Source: Marsupella aquatica
Taxonomy: Eukaryota; Marchantiophyta
DNA length: 64,000 nucleotides
Assembly (NCBI GenBank): GCA_973895155.1
Contig: OZ316893.1
Coordinates: 1,178,001-1,242,000 of the forward strand
Reading direction: 5' to 3'
A model generated the notes under the pieces. It was not told the DNA's origin. It did no database searches and saw only the letters and a list, made by a program, of their open reading frames with translations. Below are positions 59,884-64,000 of this stretch, one piece after another. Each line of letters begins with the position of its first letter. Position 1 is the first letter of the stretch. Position numbers and translations under genes: made by a program.

Positions 59884-60875
59884 ATGGGGCAAGATTGTCA
59901 TAGAATATAATAGTGCGTCTCAAATCTTGGCCTTAACAAGATAAGGCCCTCCCATAACTCAAGTATTATGGAACTCCCGTAAAAGTTATGGGGGTCGATC
60001 TTCGGCTACCGTAAGGAAAGACCGCAGGCTCAACACTTAACCCATAACTTTCTTGCAACTTTAGACAGAACTCCCAAAATCTGGACATCCAGGACTCCGG
60101 AACTCCGGAAAGCCGCAACTGAAGACAAGTGGTATTTGCTCCTGACGTGGTGATAGTTGCTGCATTTGAGGAAGCGGCTGAACAAGAATTGAGGAAAAAA
60201 TAATATATGTTGTGAGATAGGTGAGGCAGTAACTCCTGCCTTATGGGGCCGGTCAATGTTGTCTCTCCCCCATTTACCTCCCCCCATTTTTTAAATTCTA
60301 TAATTGGGTCCCATAACTTGAGGTATGGGGTATATCACAAATTCGTACCTTTCACTAATGACAGCTTTGAGATGCCCTAATGTAGTGCCTCTACACAAAA
60401 CCATAAGCTCGGAAGTGCATATGAGTCTCGTCAGACAAAATTATAAACCTACATTAGGGACCTCTGTGGAGGTTGAGATCATCCCGCCACAATGTCGAGT
60501 CATGGTTTGTATTTTGCCGCGAGTCACTCTCGTTTTTGGCGATGATTCTAATCTATCACTTTCATGATGCAGATCTCTGCTCTCAGTCTCACCCATCTGG
60601 CTGAGAGACTGATTTCCTTCACGCCGTTGTTCGAATTGACAACCTACGAGTTTTGTCCACGGAGAGTCTCGCTTGCTTTGGCCCAGGAGTGCGCTCGCGA
60701 AATTTTGAAGCTTCACAGTGTTCATGCGAAATTAGAATCGCGCCGTGCCTTTCAAGAATGACCTTGATGTGCTCTTGAGGACCCACCCACAAAGGCGGCA
60801 CTCACCGAAACCCATCAGTGCGTTTTCAGTTCTCAGCGTGCATTTCTGCGCCCGTTATATTGCGTACAACCAAAG
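59884..60875 (+). other. spacer and upstream region of the zinc-finger gene
   Basis: Two related CCATAACT words with CAAGT (59950) or TGAGGTATGGGG (60309) may mark the ends of another short element, but the orientation is ambiguous. The last 200 bp probably include the promoter and leader of the next gene. No TATA motif is defended. Confidence 0.35.
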
Positions 60876-63518
60876 ATGGCTAGTGAGTCTCCGAGCTCAA
60901 AGAAGGAGCCCCCCTGGCACGCGATTCTCCCTCCAATGCCGCGCATCTCCGTCTCGACCAGCTCCCGTGCTCGACTATCACATCGCCGCCCTCCCCCGAT
61001 TCCTCCTGCTCCTGCTCCTGTTGCTGCTCAGTCATCACCATCTCGATTCTCTCCTCAATCTACCAAAAACTCTTCCGAATCTCGTGCGTTGCAAACACTC
61101 CCTGCCCCTGCCCCTGCCCCTGCCCCTGTCCCTACGTACTCGACATCACCTACTCGGACTGCTGCTGCTAGTGAAGGTTCTGGGACTTCTTGTTCTGCAT
61201 CATCTGCGGGTCTGGACAGTAGGGGCACTACTGGATCCTTTGACGCAGCTTCCAGGCCCGGCAATGTGTGTTCACTTAGTAACGAGGATTCTATTGGGAA
61301 TCTGAGCTCAGTTTGCGCTGCCTCTGAACTCGTAACTCCGCTCAATTCCGAGGAGGGCCCTTTAACCAACGGTTCCCACTCGCCTGGAGTGTCTCCAATT
61401 ACGAGAATTCCCAGCCCATTTATACTACAGCAGGCTTCCTCTGGAGTTGATGGTTATCGAGGGGTTCACAAGAACGGTGTAGGGTTTGGAATGGAGGGAC
61501 TGAATGAGGCGGATGATCGAGACATTGGCGAAATCATCAGAGATAAGTGCACTAATAGCTACATGGAGTACACCGTTGCTGAACCAACCTCGGGCGTAGG
61601 TTGCCCTGGTGGGTCAGAAGAAGTAAATGAGTACGGGGGAGCTGGAATTAGGTTGAATCCAGAAAATTGTGTGGACGTCTGCCGGGAAGCGGAAACTTCT
61701 GATTTGTTAAGGAGTGAGGAGGTCGTTAAAGACGAAGCTGACCTTGACGAAGGGCAGCAACTAGGTGGTGGAGGAAAGGAGACAAAACATCCGGACGTCG
61801 GCAGGTCCAGTAACGATTGCTGTACTTCCAGACATAAGGATATCGCAAATGGTGAACCCAAGGCATCCCCAAGTTGCCATAACGCTCTAAAAGAAGTGGA
61901 TTGGTGCAAGGAGGTTGGCGTTCGGGTAAATTATGAGATTCGCTCGCACATTGGCCGTGAAGCGGTAATTTCTGATTCAGATGATAAAGAAGAGCCCTCT
62001 CTAACCGAAGGTGAACTTGAGGAAGGGCAGCTACCAGGTGAATGGAGCGGGTGTGAGGAATCAAGTGAAGATTCCGAACCTGCTCAAATGTTGGAAGACA
62101 GTACAGCTGTTTGTCCAATTGTGAGAGAGGTTCCCACAATTCCGTTGATAGTGAACGTGGCGAATCAGATTTACTATCCCTTCCAAGTTGAGGGAATTCC
62201 TTTCGAGCAAAGGAGTGGAGGAAACAGTAAGGCCAAGGGTAAAAAGAAAAAGAAGCATAAGAAAGGGGAAGGGTCCAAAAAGAGGTCTCGAGAGAAGTCC
62301 AAGGAAAAACACAACGAGGTTTTAAAGAAGAGAATGGCAGAACGAAAAGGACTGGACGGTGGGTCCAATTCGGGTCTCGCGAACAGCAAGGACAGGAGTG
62401 GTCGCGGAGGTCAGGCTTGTAACAATACTGGCGCAGGCAAATTTAACGAATTGCCTGAAAATGCGTCACAGACCCTGCAGAAAAGACCAACAGTGGATGA
62501 CGGACCCGAGGATGGTGAAATCCTACTGGAGGTCTGTTTCTCAGTCTCAAAGTTGCTTTGTGGAAGTTGGCTCCATAAATAATGCCCCCTTCCCCTTTGC
62601 TCTAGTTGCTCCCACCGTTGTTGTCTTTGTTATTTACCTAGTAGACAACCGTGATAACCTATTGTTGTTACTGGTCGCTGCAGATCAGTTGAGCCTCTCA
62701 AAGTTTTGCATATCTTATGTCTCTTTGCAGGGATCTCTTATCAAAGTTTCTGGTTTGTACAGTCTACGAAGACCAACGACGGAATTCTTTCTTCTCTTGT
62801 CGAAGCTGAAGTGGGGCTTTGGACCACAGATGACGTCGATGACCAATTTGTTGCCGAGGTACTCGTTCACCCATGTTTTGACCACTTGGTTTCGGATTGA
62901 GGGTTTGCATGCTTGTGTACTGGCACATGAGTATAGATTGGAGTTTTCTCAATGCAGTTATAACATGGCTGTACAGATGGAACAAGACGGAACTGTAAAG
63001 AGAAAACGTGGGCCCGAAACTGCTGAGAGAAAACTGAAACGGAAGGTAAGGGCATGTGACACCTTGGTTTCTTTCTATCGCACCCTTGAAGTATTTGTAT
63101 GGCAATTCAGGTGCTGTTGCTGGAGATCAAGATTCCTATTCAGTTGTTCATTTGATTATATTTTTTGGAATCATTGTTCACTGTTTTAGCTGCACACCCT
63201 ACTCTGTCCGTCTTGTTTCAACAATGTTTAATGACGTGCTTGGGATGTCCGCCAACAGCTATCGCAGACTTTCTGCTAGGTTCATTGAGGTCGGGACTTC
63301 TACAATTCAGTACTCTTTATATTGTGCTCCTAGGTGCTGCATTATGGTTTGTACACCTGCTCAGTATCAGTCTATCTGTGGTTGTGTACCAGATTGCCAA
63401 GCGAAAGAGAAGGGCTCAGAAAGAAAGAGAACTGGGCATCCGGCGACCACCAAGGATGGTTCAAAGCAAGCCTGTCAAGGTGCTTTGCACACATTATATG
63501 AAAGGAAGATGCGCTAAG
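60876..63518 (+). CDS. CCCH zinc-finger protein, EMB1789/C3H65-like (partial, runs off the window)
   Basis: The start ATG at 60876 opens a 546-codon exon (to 62514). Further exons join in phase: 62731-62858, 62977-63045 and 63393-63518. The first exon is Ser/Pro-rich (APAPAPAPVP run near residues 76-90), then acidic (EEPSLTEGELEEGQLPGEW), then strongly basic (KAKGKKKKKHKKGEGSKKR, a likely nuclear signal). Exon 4 encodes KRKRRAQKERELGIRRPPR and then LCTHYMKGRCAK. That is the first half of a CCCH finger and resembles the region before the fingers of Arabidopsis C3H65/EMB1789. Such proteins are thought to act on RNA in the nucleus. The second half of the finger should lie in a later exon, beyond or near the window end. 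A second exon-1 donor after residue 552 (62532) is possible but breaks phase with exon 2. The 63393 acceptor is inferred. Confidence 0.6.
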
Positions 63519-64000
63519 GTTGGAACCTCTTGATCCTTTCTTTTGCTTCTCCATCAACGATGTGAATCAATCTTTGCAGTTGACTTTTACTTTTTACTTG
63601 GCTTCCAGCTACATGTGCTCTTCCGGTCTATGTTCCTTCGGAGCCAGTAGATTACAGGACACCATGGCATTCCGTCCTTGGTAACACTCAGATGGACATC
63701 ATAATGCTATCACTGGGAAATGCTATCACTGGGTAAGTTCCATTCATTCGCACACCATTTCCCAGTATCATCCATTAGCACACCATTTATCCATGACTTA
63801 GTATTTGTCATTGGATCGGACCACCAGCAACAGATAACACTGTTTTGCAAGACATATAGTAACTATTGAACACTGACCTCTAATCTCATACCGCCTTTTC
63901 TATGAAGCCTTCCAAATGAGATTCATATTTCGGTATCTTGCATGAAACCCGGATGATTTCACGAGTAACCATAGTAAATTTCAGCATCGTCAACGTGAGC
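63519..64000 (+). other. intronic or unresolved end of the zinc-finger gene
   Basis: A possible exon opens after a CAG near 63610 but does not supply the missing Cys/His of a CCCH finger, so it is not added. A short tandem repeat of AATGCTATCACTGGG lies at about 63703-63735. Confidence 0.3.

Noticed and set aside
1-64000. CRISPR arrays, bacterial operons, riboswitches or phage genes
   Set aside because: Nothing of the kind; introns, plant gene families and plant-type transposons show a nuclear plant sequence.

Overview
The window looks like nuclear DNA of a land plant. It holds intron-bearing genes of typical plant families (a MEKK1-type MAPKKK, the mitochondrial dicarboxylate/tricarboxylate carrier DTC, a URT1-type terminal uridylyltransferase, a DUF1499 protein with a plastid-lumen type leader, a CCCH zinc-finger protein and a CIPK relic). 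They are separated by long AT-rich spacers full of small transposons. One gene (49.7-51.0 kb) resembles the C2orf81 family, which I associate with cilia. If that is right, it points to a plant with swimming sperm (bryophyte, lycophyte or fern). The species cannot be fixed from the sequence alone. Exon models were assembled by hand from GT/AG sites, phase and protein similarity remembered from known families; nothing was computed.

Layout. 0-9 kb: mostly gene-free, with an intact 337-bp mini LTR retrotransposon (2.5-2.9 kb), tandem repeats, a fold-back element and a MITE. 7.7-10 kb: repeat-rich upstream region of the MAPKKK gene, with a palindromic GC motif. 10-14.4 kb: MAPKKK gene (8 coding exons). 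14.6-15.2 kb: ORF with a 21-bp minisatellite. 20-21.7 kb: DUF1499 gene on the minus strand. 22.8-24.3 kb: GC-rich anonymous block. 24.7-27.9 kb: 5'-truncated LINE with target duplications and a nested insertion. 30.5-33.5 kb: DTC gene. 34.8-36.0 kb: nested tandem repeats, a Tourist-type MITE, and a second copy of the region just upstream of the next gene. 37.2-42.1 kb: URT1-type gene. 45.9-47.5 kb: 3' exons of an unrecognised membrane-anchored protein. 49.7-51.0 kb: C2orf81-like gene. 53.2-54.5 kb: dead CIPK gene on the minus strand. 58.8-59.3 kb: tandem array of the same mini LTR element. 60.9 kb to the edge: CCCH zinc-finger gene, cut by the window end.

The most unusual item is the mini retrotransposon family seen at 2526-2862 (minus) and 58768-59300 (plus). 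Each LTR (about 137-144 bp, TG...CA) contains a complete tRNA-like block with pol III A- and B-box sequences. The LTRs are joined by only 57-58 bp that hold little more than an initiator-tRNA primer-binding site and a polypurine tract. The arrangement parallels the 5S-carrying Cassandra TRIMs, but with a tRNA-like cargo.

The genes do not form a pathway. They are independent housekeeping or signalling loci, which is normal for a plant chromosome.
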